A stretch of 64,000 nucleotides of DNA, from assembly GCF_001411555.2 (NCBI RefSeq), contig NC_049905.1, positions 8,399,053-8,463,052 of the forward strand, read 5' to 3'. Shown here in pieces: positions 24,601 to 42,300 of the stretch (positions are counted from its first letter, which is position 1; each line of letters starts with the position of its first letter). Below the pieces are notes generated by a model. That model was not told the DNA's origin, ran no database searches, and worked only from the letters and a program-made list of their open reading frames with translations. This DNA comes from Juglans regia (taxonomy: Eukaryota; Streptophyta; Magnoliopsida; Fagales; Juglandaceae). The translations under genes and the position numbers were made by a program.

Positions 24601-26078
24601 TAATGAAATCGCTTCAAACCCTTCAAACCATTCCAACAGCCCAAGAAGATTTACCCCCATATTTCTTCATATTCTGCATGAAATTCCTTCATAGCAAATT
24701 GTTGACTAAACCATCTGATTCCAAAAGAAACAACCCAGTTCAGAAAAATGAAAATTCTACTGATCCATGTCAAATAAATGTGTTCTCCTTAAAAGGGGTT
24801 TGGAACAATTGGCCCATGAAGGTAAGCAGAGAAAGGTTATTGGCAGCATTTAAATGTTCACTTTCTCTGGGCCTTGCAGTGCTATTTGGGTTGCTGTATA
24901 GCAAGGGGAATGGATACTGGTCAGGACTCCCTGTGGCGATCAGTCTGGCATCAGCCAGGGAGGCAATATTCATAGTTGCCAACGTTAAAGCACAGGGGAC
25001 GGTCTTAGGAACCGTGTATGGAGTATTGGTTTGTTCTGTTTTTGGAAGGTTCTTGTCATTAAGATTCTTATCTCTTCTTCCATGGTTCGTGTTCGCGAGC
25101 TTTCTACAGCGTAGCCAAATGTATGGGCAGGCGGGAGGAATTTCTGCAGTTATTGGAGCAGTAATGATACTGGGAAGGAAAAATTATGGTCCTCCAAGTC
25201 AATTTGCGATAGCAAGAATTACCGAAACATTCATTGGATTGTCCTGTTCAATAATGGTTGAACTTATCTTGCAGCGCACTAGAGCTTCAACCCTAGCAAA
25301 AGCTCAACTCTCAAAAAGCCTCGGGTTATTGCACGAGTGTGTCACCTCAGTAAGCATTATTAATGAAGACAGCAAATCCAAATTGGAAAGGAATCAGAAG
25401 AGGCTGAAAATCCAAGTAAGCGAGCTAGGGAAGGTCATTACAGAAGCTGAGGTGGAACCCAATTTCTGGTTTTTACCTTTCCATAGTGCTAGCTATAGTA
25501 AGATATTAAATTCCTTGTCAAAAATGGAGGACCTCTTGCTTTTTAGTGCTCATGCAATTAGTTTCCTTCAAGAAGATCAATCACAAGGAGTGCTTGATCA
25601 GGATTCATGGAAGGAATTTGTCGACAAGCTAGAAGATGACCTTAAACTCATCAAGGAAATCATTGGCTCGTCAATAAAATGTTTTGAACAATTCATTTTG
25701 ATGAAATCGCTGACATTACTTGAAAAGGAGCTAGCACAGAATAAGGTTTCTTGTGATCTTGAGCTGGGAAAATCACGAAACCCAAACATTATTTTGGATT
25801 CCAGTTTACATGAACATGAGATAGAGAAGATAATAGATTCATATCTCCAACATTCGAAAGAACTTGACAAAATATTACATATTGAAAGTGATCAGTACGA
25901 GCTGCTTAAGTGCCATAAGGTTCTAAGCTTGACTGCCCTAGGGTTTTGCATCAGTAGTTTAGTGAGAGAAACGGCTGAGATGGAAAAGAAAATCATAGAA
26001 CTTGTTCGGTGGGAGAATCCTTCAAGCCACATCGATATGTATGAATTATCATGTAAGCTACGTTCTTTATACAAATAA
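21623..26078 (+). CDS. FUSC/AaeB-like membrane transporter (p-hydroxybenzoic acid efflux pump subunit-like)
   Basis: Three exons, all phase 0: 21623-22225, 24047-24214, 24318-26078, giving 843 aa. The N-terminal third has about six hydrophobic segments (e.g. YVTVILIIVADATLG, IVIVYVVAFI, ALGVLACVLSLLLPYP). A soluble middle follows, then a second hydrophobic block (LGLAVLFGLLYSKGNGYWSG, VLGTVYGVLVCSVFG). The C-terminus is long, charged and helical. This two-block layout fits the plant FUSC-like proteins annotated as AaeB-like aromatic acid exporters. The plant substrates are unknown to me, so efflux function is inference from the bacterial name. The gene is GC-richer and cleanly open, so it is probably functional. 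Intron 1 (1.8 kb) carries a MITE remnant and a complete Helitron. Confidence 0.88.
22552..22765. repeat. CTCATCTC-family MITE remnant in FUSC-like intron 1
   Basis: ATGTTTGGATTCAAAACTCA, CATCTCATCTCATCATTATAA, and repeated AACTTTTTCAAATTCT words, ending CATCTTTGATTTCAAA. Same order as the intact copy at 61808-62022. Confidence 0.65.
22906..23943 (+). mobile_element. Non-autonomous Helitron in FUSC-like intron 1
   Basis: The 5' terminus is TCTATACTTATTATATAAG. The 3' end has a perfect 8-bp hairpin (AAACGTGC / GCACGTTT, loop TTA, 23913-23931), then CTCCTGCA, then the terminal CTAG. The element sits between an A (22905) and a T (23944), the Helitron target preference, with no target duplication. 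These are all canonical Helitron terminal features. The 1038-bp body has no RepHel coding capacity, so it must have moved in trans. Confidence 0.88.
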
Positions 26079-26250
26079 ATCACAGTACTGCATGTAACAA
26101 TTCGCATTAATATATTTTATTAGAACACCCCAAGGCTGTCAAATCGTTTTCGGATCATGTGCATATCGTGAACATTTCACCATATAAGTCAACCTAAACC
26201 TGACATGCTAAGCTAAACATATCAAAACGTTCAAACCCTATTTCCTTGTA

Positions 26251-26316
26251 TGGTGGGTGTAAATCAAGCCTTCGCTGGGAATCGGACGTGTGAGAATGCT
26301 TGATTTACACCCACCA
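26251..26316. repeat. Short inverted repeat with 19-bp perfect arms
   Basis: TGGTGGGTGTAAATCAAGC at 26251-26269 is the exact reverse complement of 26298-26316, with a 28-base loop. It lies about 170 bases past the FUSC-like stop codon, so it may be in that 3' UTR. It could be a tiny MITE, an RNA hairpin, or a terminator-like fold. Confidence 0.8.
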
Positions 26317-26343
26317 ATAAACGTATAACACATACGGGTTTTA

Positions 26344-26954
26344 GTCAAAAGATAAATGGAGCTGCAATTCTCCCATGTACCTCCTCTTCCTCCAATCTCT
26401 TTTCTCCTCTCTCTCTCTCTCTCTCTCTCTTTGGGTTTGAAGCTTTTCCCCTGAAACTAACACCAGAGAAAATGGTTTGAGAAAGTGGCTCTCATTGATG
26501 AAAAATCTCACCAAAGGATCAAAACAACGTCGAATGACATAAGATGGGTTTTCTTTGCCAGCTCTTAACATTCATTCTTTTTTTTTTTTTTTGGCAACGT
26601 GTTGAAAAGAAGGGGAGAAATGGGAGGAGGGAGAGGGGGGATGCGAGCAAAGCCTTGCAAGGTGTTCGAAATTGAAGTAATAATGAACTAAAAATCTTGT
26701 TCGCTCAGCATCAGGTGTTCGCAACTTCACAATTTCACTCTCTTCATTATAATGGGTATCTCAACAAAATCTAACAACGTTATCAGGCAATTGAGAATAA
26801 AAAGTACCAAGAGGAGTGTCAATATTCTGACTAAAATTGTTACTAAAAATAGTATTAAAAAAATTATATATTTTAATAATATTGTATTTAATTTTTAATT
26901 TTAATCTCAATTTATCTATAAAAATAAATCAGACGTAAATTTTACTCTAGAGAC
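26344..26954. other. Intergenic region with CT microsatellite
   Basis: Contains a (CT)n run near 26401-26430 and a T run at 26577-26592. Short frames here are microsatellite read-through. No gene seen. Confidence 0.5.
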
Positions 26955-27004
26955 TGGGCATTGATCCCTTACGATTAGATCTAATCGTAAGGGATCAATG
27001 CCCA
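26955..27004. repeat. Perfect 50-bp palindrome
   Basis: Arms of 25 bases meet with no spacer at the AGATCT centre (between 26979 and 26980). The left arm includes GGGCATTGATCCCTTACG. The surroundings are AT-rich and not symmetric. No target duplication visible. Confidence 0.95.
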
Positions 27005-30000
27005 ATCACTAATTAACGTAGAATATATATGATTCTCTTAATCTCAAGTATTCTTTATTATAAAATGTACGTAGATAGTATTTTAAATTTAGTGATCATC
27101 ATCACTTCTCAACATAATATAAAATGAACAAATGATATTCAAATTTTACACTAAATTAAATATGATCTACTGTCCATTTTATTCTATTTTATAAATGGAG
27201 GGATAAATTCTTTCCTAGAATCATAATATCAAAATATATTAGTGGGCCGCGAGCAATTTTAGTCCACGTGGCAGCACCCCAGCCAGATTTGTAAAAGCCT
27301 ATAAAGATAGGAAAAGTTTTATTCAGCACTACACTGTACATTCGTTGAGAAAAAAAAATTAAAAAAAAAAATTCTAAGTCAACATGTGTGTAGTATAGAG
27401 CTAGTAAGTAAAAGAACTCATGATATTTTATACATGACAACTTCAACTAGCTAGGCTAGTTTAGCCGTCATCTCGCTACAAAAAAAAAATAAATAAATAA
27501 TATTTAAGATGAATTATTTATGATAAAAATTATAATTTATGATGATAATAAATTTATTTTAAAATAAAATAATAATTTTTATAAAAAATAAGTTACAGCA
27601 AATAAACAATTTTCTTAAACTAATCAGTTCCGCGATTCCCAATTTCACACATAGAATCATGATTCCCATATATAATTTGTAGTAGCTAGCTTTGTATGCG
27701 ACGTCGACATTGATAATAAACGCGACCTGCCAAAGCGTCTCAATATTCTTATATATATATATTTTCTTGTTGGAGAAGATCGAACTGTTTTTATAAGTTA
27801 ATCAACAAATTGACGTGATTTTATAAGATCCGTTAGATCTATTTAACAATAAAAATAACTTTATAATATGACGTATAACATCAAGAAAAATTCTAAACAT
27901 AAACCTCACTCTGCACACCCATTTAAAAACATGTTATTTTATTTTTATGTAAAGTAATATTAAACTACGTCGATTTATAAATTTACTTTTATATAATCTC
28001 TTTGTAACTAAATTCTTTCTCACAAGTGTATACGAAGTTTTGTCTCGGGCCTTCTGACCATTTTGTAAGTACGTACATGCAATGTTCTTTCCACGTGTAG
28101 ACTACGTACACGAGACATGTCAATATTCTAGTACTAGCCTTAACGCAAAGGGTCATCGAGGATCGTTTGCTTCATTTGTAGCAAGAGTGTGTGCATTGAT
28201 CAGGCCGTGGTCCACGAAAATCACCTCTCCCTTGGAGAGGTGAGGATGGGGATCTTGGAGGGACGAGTCGGAATCTGGACATTGTAAAATAGGGCGACGC
28301 ACGAGACTCGAGCGCCCATGTGTTAGAGCATGGGCCTCATGTGTGATGCGCCAAGAGTACTGGCTATTTGGCAGTCTTCTCACGTACAATAGATTGGGAG
28401 TCGGGAAGGACCAATGGAGGGGCACATGGTTGAAATGGATGGGATATAGCTTTTATAACTTTTCATGAAGAAGAAGAAGAAACAAAGATCACCGTATTTT
28501 TGTCATGAAGAAGATGCAAGGCTTATGGCCATAATAATAATACATTTGCCATGGTAGCTTATTTTGGATACTAGTTTACCTTACAAAATGTGGCACTTAG
28601 ATCTCTCTATCCCAAAAATTCGATCAAAGAAGAAACAAAGATCACCCAAAATTGAAGAAAAATCATTATTTTGTTTTTGTTTAACGACCACTTCACCATT
28701 CACCCCGATCGTAAGATTCAAAAAATCATTATTAGAATGCTGGTCTTTATCCTAAATTTTGTCATTACATTGACTGATATGACACATTTTAAATGACTGT
28801 CAATTTATATGTTAGACATGAAATCACCCTAAATATAACATATTAGCAAAGATGACAAAATTGGAGAGGAAGACTAGCATTGCTCTAATTAACCTCTTCC
28901 TAACAATCAAGGGGATAACAAGGTTATTAACCATCAAAGAATTCGGTGATTCATTGACCCCTGCATGCAGTCCAATCTTAACGACAAACCTGCTGCACCG
29001 ATCTTTGAACAGAATGCATTTTTAAATAAAACATGAGGTCCATATCAAAAAATCTAGTACTGGAGGTAATTCAACCAAAGGACAAGAATTAAGCTTGGTT
29101 GGTAAAGCATGTTTGAAGAGAGCCCGCTTAAAACTCACCCATTGTATTAAAGTAGACTTTATAGCTATATACAGTATGGCCTATATGCATGGCCAAAACA
29201 AAACATGTGGCATTATTCCTCCAAGTTCCACAGGTGTTCAAGCATACCTGTTCTGAACTGCTTTGCATGCACATCCACTCAACTTAGTGCACGATATTCC
29301 ATTCTCCACAAGGAATGTACTGGAGACAGAAAAAGAATCAACATAATAGAGGAGAGGTGTCCCTTTTGTTGGCTTGGTGATTTGTTGCTCAGTTTTCTAA
29401 CCCTAAGAACAGTGGTTTGGGGTCTGCATTAAAAACAAAAGGGTGGGGGTGGAGGGTGATCAACATTTTCCTCATTGTTACTCTTTCTTACTCCTTTTCT
29501 TCTTACTCTTTTTATTCATTTTAGCAGGAAGCTCAACATCTTCCCATATGTTGATGATAATAAAGAAAGCGTTAAGAAGCATCTATGCAAGTGGTAAATC
29601 AACAAACCAGGCACAACAGGATGATCGCAAGAAGATCGCTAAATGAGAGGATTCTGTCAGCACAAATCTATATGCTCTATAGAAATGCTAGGATGCTGCG
29701 ACTCAAACCACAAATAAATTAACATCGATTATATATATATATATTCCCAAATGAGACAACTACAAATAGATTCTGCAGTTTTGACCCAAGCCAAACGGCC
29801 AAGTGAATCCAAATGAAATTTACCTCACAAAAAAACATATATATATGAAGCCACTCGAGTTTAATTTGACGTAAACAATAGTCAGTTCAAGTGCAAAGGG
29901 TGCATGACCATAGACCAATCAACAGGAGTCGTTCACTATTATTCATGCCAAAAACAACAGCTGATGAGAAAATAAAATTAGAGTATCCCGAACATCTCTA

Positions 30001-31139
30001 ATCTGTTATTTAAACCCATGGAAACGAAAGCAAGAAAAACACCCTTCTCACAATATGACTGTCCTTCCTAGCAGCTGCGCTGTCATTCGTAGGTCACCTA
30101 AAGAATTTAGGAAAATTTTGAATCACGTTATTTACCATAATAATTGGGAATATTTCCAATCAATGCCCTTACACTGAACATTTAAAAAAAAATGCCATAA
30201 ATAAATAATCCTACTTGACAACTATGACCCGATCCAATCGCATTAACGATAAGAATTATGTTGACAAAGAAAATAGATGACAAAGTGATTATTAAAAAGT
30301 ATGGATCCCAAATTATACATGCCACTAGATCCCACATCAAGCTTTATGCCACTCAGACAGTTAATTATTCAGAGCTAATTATCTCAGAAAAGAGTTGTGC
30401 CATTGATCATGTTATTCAAAAAGAAACTCGTCATACCATCATAATAGCTGCGGATTGAAGTGGAGAGTTCAACATGAATAATCATTGAATCAATTTCCAA
30501 CAATAGTCGACATTATTGTATACAAGCAAAAGACACAACTAAATGACATAAGTAGCAACATTTATAATTCAATCACTTGATGTCACCTGCATGTTTCCTA
30601 TTTCAATCACTTGATGAATATGCGTAATGTTAAAACATAGCAAGCTGTAATGAGAGAGAGGGGAAGAAGCCAATGTGGGTGTCTGGCAACCATGGTTAAT
30701 AATTGGTATGATTGGAAAATTAAAAACATCTCTTCTAGGGTAAGCCAGAATGAGCAACATAGAAAGTATTGATCAAATACTATGCTAAGATGTTCTCCTA
30801 TGATAAGGTTCCTAAAATTTTTGTTTGATAACAAATATGTTTTACAAATTGGGAAACTATAACCCACTACTGCGTGGTTTTAATTTTCCAATTTCAATCT
30901 GTGTAGATGAAGATCATTATAATCAAACCTAATCTAAGCCTAAAACTCACTTGTAAGCAATATAAATTGAGCTACATGGCTAGTTCAATTTGTGTATATG
31001 AAGATCTTGGATTTCCAATACGTCATTTCAGTTTCAAATCATCACTGAGATTAGGTTTTCAAAATTAATGGGCAAAACAAACAGAAGCAAACAAACACGA
31101 GGATAGAAGATGGCATCTAGGGTTTGGTGATTAGAAAGG
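27005..31139. other. Intergenic region between FUSC-like and ATP6 genes
   Basis: AT-rich DNA with poly-A runs (27351-27371). A segment at about 27785-28015 resembles the MITE family of 36114-36267. A 90-codon minus-strand frame at 28153-28425 lies in a GC-richer patch and has no domain I recognise. A 15-base direct repeat (TTCAATCACTTGATG) occurs at 30568 and 30602. The upper end probably includes the ATP6 3' UTR. Confidence 0.45.
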
Positions 31140-31413
31140 TTACCTCTTGTGCCTCTGAACGAAGGCAGAGTTCTTCGCATCTTCCTCTGCGGGTTATTAA
31201 ATAAAAAATAAAAAATAAAAAAATCAAATCAGTGATTTAAAATAGGGAATGAGAAAAATGGAGGCGGAGAAAGATTGAGAGGAGGCTAGTACCAGTGAGA
31301 CCAAGAGACAACTTGGTGATGATGGCTCCAGTAATGGCGAAACCCACCAGGAAAGGCCAGTTCCGATTCCACTCTCTCTTGAAGAACACCGGCCACGGAT
31401 CGAACTTCGGCAT
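31140..31413 (-). CDS. Mitochondrial ATP synthase 6 kDa subunit (MtATP6)
   Basis: Two exons on the minus strand: 31413-31293 and 31186-31140. The join is in phase (phase 1) and encodes 55 aa, the family's length. The protein begins MPKFDPWPVFFKREWNRNWP, has one hydrophobic segment (FLVGFAITGAIIT), and ends EEDAKNSAFVQRHKR. This is the small plant-specific F1Fo ATP synthase subunit, a single-pass inner mitochondrial membrane protein. It is nuclear-encoded and distinct from the mitochondrially encoded atp6/subunit a. The stop codon sits at the apparent splice-like GGTAAC sequence, so translation ends there whether or not a 3' UTR intron exists. The upstream region carries site II elements typical of respiratory genes. 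Confidence 0.93.
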
Positions 31414-31427
31414 CTTCTCTTCGCTCT

Positions 31428-31485
31428 CTCTTTCTCAAATTCTACTCTCTCTCTCTCTCTCTCTCCCTCTCTCTCCCCAGTGGTT
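31428..31485 (-). promoter_or_regulatory. CT/GA-rich 5' leader of the ATP6 gene
   Basis: A pyrimidine repeat on the plus strand (GA-rich in the transcript) immediately upstream of the ATP6 start. Such simple repeats are common in plant 5' UTRs. Confidence 0.5.
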
Positions 31486-31513
31486 GGCTATTTGTAGTCA
31501 CGGTCCTGAGTAG

Positions 31514-31748
31514 AGCCCATGGGCGGAAAGCTCCTGCGAGCCGCATGAGACCGTCGGATTTGGCAAACAAATGAAATCCAGCGGTCATGACGGTCTGCTT
31601 TTAGTGGGCCTTAATTTCCCATTGCCCAAGCCATGACCCAGGGTTTAAGTGGCTACTTAAAGCAATCTCGAATTCGTTCTTAGCCCAATTCAATAGTGAA
31701 AGACTTTATTTTTAGACTTCGAGTTTCATGCCATTGGACTTTGGCCCA
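31514..31748 (-). promoter_or_regulatory. Four site II (TGGGCC/T) elements upstream of ATP6
   Basis: AGCCCA at 31514-31519, TGGGCC at 31605-31610, AGCCCA at 31682-31687 and GGCCCA at 31743-31748. All match TGGGCY on one strand or the other, within 340 bases of the start. Clustered site II elements, bound by TCP factors, are known from nuclear genes for plant respiratory-chain and ribosomal proteins. Confidence 0.65.
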
Positions 31749-31861
31749 ATGTCACGACTCAAATCTTGAGGATCAAATCCGAGAGTCCAGTCCTTCCTTT
31801 AGTTGTTTTCATGCAAGTTTTCTTTTCGACAAATGTTTTAGCCACAAGAAAATTTCATATA

Positions 31862-33130
31862 TATAAACCCATAAATTAATGTGAGTTGATCTAATACGTT
31901 TGATTGTAAAATTATTTTATTATAAAATAAATTTAACATATCATATGAAATTATATCTATTTATAAGTTTACTTTTGTAATATCTTTTTGTGACTGTAAT
32001 ATTTTTTTTATTTTTTTTTTTAATTTTTCTAAGTAATTTGAGCCTAGTAGAAGAATTCCTCCTTGGGACAGAAGACATTTCTCATAATTGATTGATTATT
32101 TTTCAGTAATTCAATTTGTAATTTGACAGTCTTGGATCATGGATGAGCCAAATGAACTTGTGTCATTGCTGAATATACAATGTCACCTTTTTTTTTAGCA
32201 TGAGTTTGCAGTAATTATAGAATATATAATATTGAGGATCGAAAATATAAGTTGATTAAATTATCTTGGTTCCCAAGAAGTCTCTGGTTAAGATGTAGAA
32301 AATGCTAGTATGCCACATGAGTTTGCCTCCTCACTTTGATCGCTCATATATTTAAAATTTTTTTAAATTTTTTTACTTAATAATTAAAGAAGCAGCTTTT
32401 AGTATATTGATGTATTTTTTTTCTTATTTTTAAAGATATTTAAATATATTAAAAAATATGAAAATAAAAAATAAAAATATAAATTTGTGCTACGTGGCAC
32501 ACCCAGCGGTCATTATTGGGCGGCAACCTAGCATGAGTCTTAAGATATATCCCTTTAGATAAATGAAAAATAAGTGACGCGTCATGATCACAACGGTCAT
32601 ATTTAATGTTGTATAAATAGATAATTAGTTTGTATATTTTTGCAGAACATATTTTTTAATATTATTTTTATTTTAGGATTTGAAAAAGTTGAATTGTTTA
32701 TTTTATTTTTTGTGAAAATTAAAAAAAAATTATAATGATTAGATAAGTTGAGATAAATTATAAAAACAAACGAGGCTAAGTTTATTTAGGAATTGGTTTG
32801 AGATTTTTGTAACTTCCCAATTCTTTTTTTGTACATGGTATTCCTCCTTCAAAAAAAAAAGAAGACAAATTGCAATATAATATTTTTTAAATTGGAGATA
32901 AAGTGTACTTTTCTTAAGAAATAAATAAACTTTATATTTGGATAGATTGATATAGCAATAATACATAATATTGTTATAATTATTACTGTTAGCTGTTTCA
33001 ATCAAATTAAAATATTTATTAAAGAAACAGAGCTAAGGAAGATTGATAAAAATAAACGCAAGTGGTTATAGGTGAAAATTAGGTAGAATTTCATTGTTGA
33101 AGTACTTGAAAGTTTTGTCTAAAATTAAAA
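31862..33130. repeat. Intergenic MITE-rich stretch upstream of OPR
   Basis: 31862-31995 resembles the TTACAAAGGAAT family. 32299-32535 resembles the TGCTAC-ended Mutator-like MITE of 37208-37438 (AAAATGCTAGTATGCCAC, then ACTTAATAATTAAAGAAGC). 32640-32775 is a CTCATCTC-family core (GGATTTGAAAAAGTTGAATTG). All are degenerate. Confidence 0.5.
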
Positions 33131-33139
33131 ACTTTTAAG

Positions 33140-33145
33140 CACGTG
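33140..33145. promoter_or_regulatory. G-box upstream of OPR
   Basis: CACGTG about 126 bases before the OPR start codon. G-boxes are the sites through which MYC2 drives jasmonate-responsive genes, so the site is plausible for an OPR gene, but a single match proves little. Confidence 0.4.
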
Positions 33146-33270
33146 CCCTCGATCGCTTATTGAAGCCAATAAAGTCAACTCTTTGATACAGCCATTACTC
33201 CTGGACTAGAAAGTAGCAGACAAGAAAACAAGAAAAGAAGATCGTGGAAAGAGGAAGAAGAAGAAGAACA

Positions 33271-38295
<5,025 letters not shown>

Positions 38296-39345
38296 GTTGT
38301 CAAAGGATAATGGGAGAATCCAGATCGAGTTTGGAATCCAATGGTTTTTTAGTAATTCATTATAAATACAACAAAAAAAGAAAAATATATTGGAAGATAT
38401 CTTATTAGAAAAAATATATTCATCATCCCATGATATGGCATTAAATGATAGATTCACGAGTAAAATATAATAAATAGTCTACAATCATCTAATGACACAT
38501 CATGGAATGATGAGTAGCATTACTCATCTTATTATTTATTTATTTTTACCAAATTTCATATTCTATCTCTTGCAAATATTCATAATCCAAAAAATCTAAC
38601 TGGGATTATGGGGATTTGATCATTGGACATCCTTCATGAGAGAGGAGCATATAGCATTAGACCATAAAAGGCAATAATTAACAAAATTAGTAAAAGTTTA
38701 ATCAAATATTTATCTGGAACCACATAACATCATCATTATTGTATTTCAATTATCTAAGACTTTATTTACACCACTGGGAGTGAATTAGGGTGGGACTAGA
38801 TGAATATTAAAATTAGATAACCTATTAAAATTTTGAATATTATATAACCTATTTAACATAAACCAGTATTACAAATCCAATAATAACGAATTTGAGAATA
38901 GGTTTAAAATTACAATCTTAATAATAAAAATATAAGTATATTGAGAAATACCATATTACTAATATTACAATTCAACAATAATAAGTTGTAATTTTGAAAT
39001 AAAATTTAAACGGGTTATTGCCGGTTGATTTCGGATTAAGCGGGTTAACCCATTATTAACATGTATATTAATTGTGTCTTAATGGGTCAACTCGTTTTGA
39101 CTTGAACTCATTCACATCAAACTCAATTCTGCGAATTTTGTGTCATGTTCATATTGAATTTATGGGTCGTGTCACATATTGACAACCCTACATGAATGGT
39201 TGCTCTTGCACTAAAGACATTAAGGTGCTTTTATTTGGTGAGATGATCAACCTGCTGATTAAGTTTTGTCGACAATTAATTAAGGTGTTACCTTTACATA
39301 TGGTAAAACTTGTCTCAAATCAAATTGGGCGGATTAAGTTAATAG
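38296..39345. other. Intergenic region between OPR and LINE
   Basis: OPR 3' UTR, then AT-rich DNA. The stretch at 39000-39190 (CGGGTTATTGCCGG, ACTCGTTTTGACTTG, GGGTCGTGTCACATATTGAC) looks like a decayed LTR or other repeat fragment. No gene seen. Confidence 0.4.
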
Positions 39346-39349
39346 TTAT

Positions 39350-42300
39350 TTTTTAGAACAAGACAATTTCATTCATAATAATGACAGAATCAGTTACAAT
39401 GATAAAATCATAGAATTACAAATTAGCAACTAGTAAGACTCTAGACTGAATAAAATGTGGGCATTGAGACCACAACTGAACTGTATTATCCACAAGGCGA
39501 GCATGCTTTGCAAGCAAATTAACTGCTTCATTTCCTTGCCTCCCAATATAAAGTACATCAGATTTCTCAAAAGTAGAAATAAATCTTTGTATCTCAGATA
39601 TTATATTTCCCTGCTCGAAAAAGTTAGGTTTCCTTAGAGCCAATAGCTTCAATCATAGACATGAAAGAATTCTCTTCCAATAACAAACTGGAAAAACCTA
39701 AATGCAAGATCATCTATAAACCCCTCAGAGCAGCCAAAGCCTCAATGTCATCCACCTTAAACAACCCAAACTCTTTCTAACATAGAGCAATATAAAACAT
39801 ATCATTTATCAATCCTTAAAATAGCCCCCACACCCCTAGAGTAAGAAGAATGGAATAAAGCACTATCAAAATTAAGCCTCACCGTACCCAAATCAGAATA
39901 ATTACCAATAGACTCCTTAAAAAGTAGAACAAAATGAGAACATATAGTCAGCGACTTTTTCACATCTGGATAGCCCCAAAAAGTATGACAACAATTTTTC
40001 ACTACCAATGTACAAAGAGGACAACCCACATTAGAAAGAACAACCATCTTTAGCAAATTTAATTTTGTAGGGGGTTATCTTTACAAGCACGCTACCCAAA
40101 ATTTTTAACTTTATTAAGAAGATTTAGATTCGAGGATTGATGCCAAAAGGGAGAAGAATCATTAAAATAAGAACTTTCAGCACCAACAATAGAATCAAAT
40201 AATGTCATAAACAATAGAATCAAATAATGTCATAGCAAGATGATATCCAGGCTTTACTAAATCTTAGTGTATATCCATACAAACTTATCTTCCAATCATC
40301 TTGAAAGTAAAGGAGTACAATAGCATTAGCAATAAAAGGAGGAATATAGATTGCATCAAATCCACATCCCAAGAGCCATTAAACTGATGTACAAACATAT
40401 TAACTTTCGAATCATGTTGAATGACATAATTAGGTGGAAGAGATTGAGGTATCCAAAAAATTGGGACCCATATATCTTGATTTATCCTAACACTATCACC
40501 CTTCCCTATCCTCCAAATGCTCCCAGTTATCAAAAGAGATTTAGCGATACAAATACTCCTCCATACATATAAGGTCTTACTATCCAACTGTGAATATAGA
40601 AAATCTGTATTAGGAAAATACTTAGCTTTATAAATTCGAGATAGTAAGGAATCAGGATTTTGAATTAATCGATAACCTTGTTTTGCTAACAAAGCCAAAT
40701 TAAAAAGTTCAAGATTCTTAAAATCCATACCATCTCGCATTTTTTAAGAACATATCTTTGACTAACTAAGCCAATATATATTTCGTTCAAATTGTTGTTG
40801 CCCCACCAGAATTTAGCAAACAATCATTCTACGTCTTTACAAAAGGATCTCAGTTATAGAAAATAGCTCATAGTGTAGGTAAGTAAAGCCTACACAACCA
40901 CCTTTATTAATACTTCTCTACTTGCTTGGGAAAGCAATTGTTCCTTCCAACCTTGTAACTTGCTCCAAACTTTGTCTTTTAACTCCTTAAATGTATTACA
41001 TTTCGACTATCCAATAAAAGAAGAAAGACCCAAATACCAATCATGATGTTATAGAGAATGCACATCCCAAATGGCCATAATTGCATCAACTTCCTCATTT
41101 TTTGTGTTAGGACTAATTAAAAGTTCAGATTTGTCCGTATTTATCTGTTGTCCCAAAGACAACCCATAAACTTGTAATAACTGTTTCAAACATTCATTTT
41201 GAGACCGAATGCCTGGCAAAATAATAAATTGTCATATGCAAAAAACAAATGAGTAATAATAGGAGATCTAGGACAAATTCTAACATCTCTCATTAATTTC
41301 TTGTGGTCAACAACCTTAAGAAGAGAAGATAACCCCTTAGCACATAGAACAAACAAGTAAGGAGATAATGGATCACCTTGATGCAAACCCCGAGATGCAG
41401 CATGTGAAGAAGTAGGCACCCCTTTAATAAGCATCTTATAAGAGACTGAATTAATGCAAAATAATACAAGAGTCGCCCCATCTTCGATCAAAACGAAGTT
41501 TCAACATAATTTTCTCAAAAAAACTTCATCCTACTTGATCATAGGCTTTACTCATATCCAATTTCAATGACATCACACCATTACGCCCTAAGTTTCAAAC
41601 GCCACAAGAACATTATCCATTATAAGCCTACTCGGGACAAAAGCATTTCGACTATCTGACACCACTTGGGGCAAAATGGTTTTGAGCTTATTAATATTAA
41701 CTTTTGCAATAATTTTGTAGATCATATTGCATAAGCTAAGATGCCTAAATTTTCTAATTGTTTTAGGCATTTTCTTCTTTGGTACAAGAATAATAAAAGT
41801 CTCATTTAGAGTAGGTGGAACTACACAATTGTTTAAAGAATTTAAAATTGTCTATGTAACCAAACTCCTTACAATGTGCCAATATTTTTGAAAAAAAATT
41901 AGACACAAACCATCTGGCCCCTGTGCCTTTATAGGGTGTATTTGAAATAAAACACGTCATACCTCTTCAGTTGAATAGGGCTTTAAAAGATCATCATTCG
42001 TTGTTGCCGTGACCTTTGAATTGATAGGCTCAAGCACAATCTCCATACATGTTGGATTAGAAGTTGCAAATAAGTGCTGAAAATATGATTATACCAGAAT
42101 CCAATGCCCTACCTTCTGTCCCGCACCCAGAGTCATCTTGAAAGTGAGAAACAAAATTTCTTGACCGCCTTTGAGAAGCCTCTTGATGAAAGAACTTATA
42201 ATTCTGATAACCTGAATGTAACCATAAAGCCTTAGACCTTTATGTCCACATCAACTCCTCATGTTCCAATAAAAGATTAATGCTATGTCTAAGGGAGTTC

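Noticed and set aside
28153..28425. 90-codon minus-strand frame
   Set aside because: No domain, no splice context, lies in a short GC-richer patch where long frames arise by chance.
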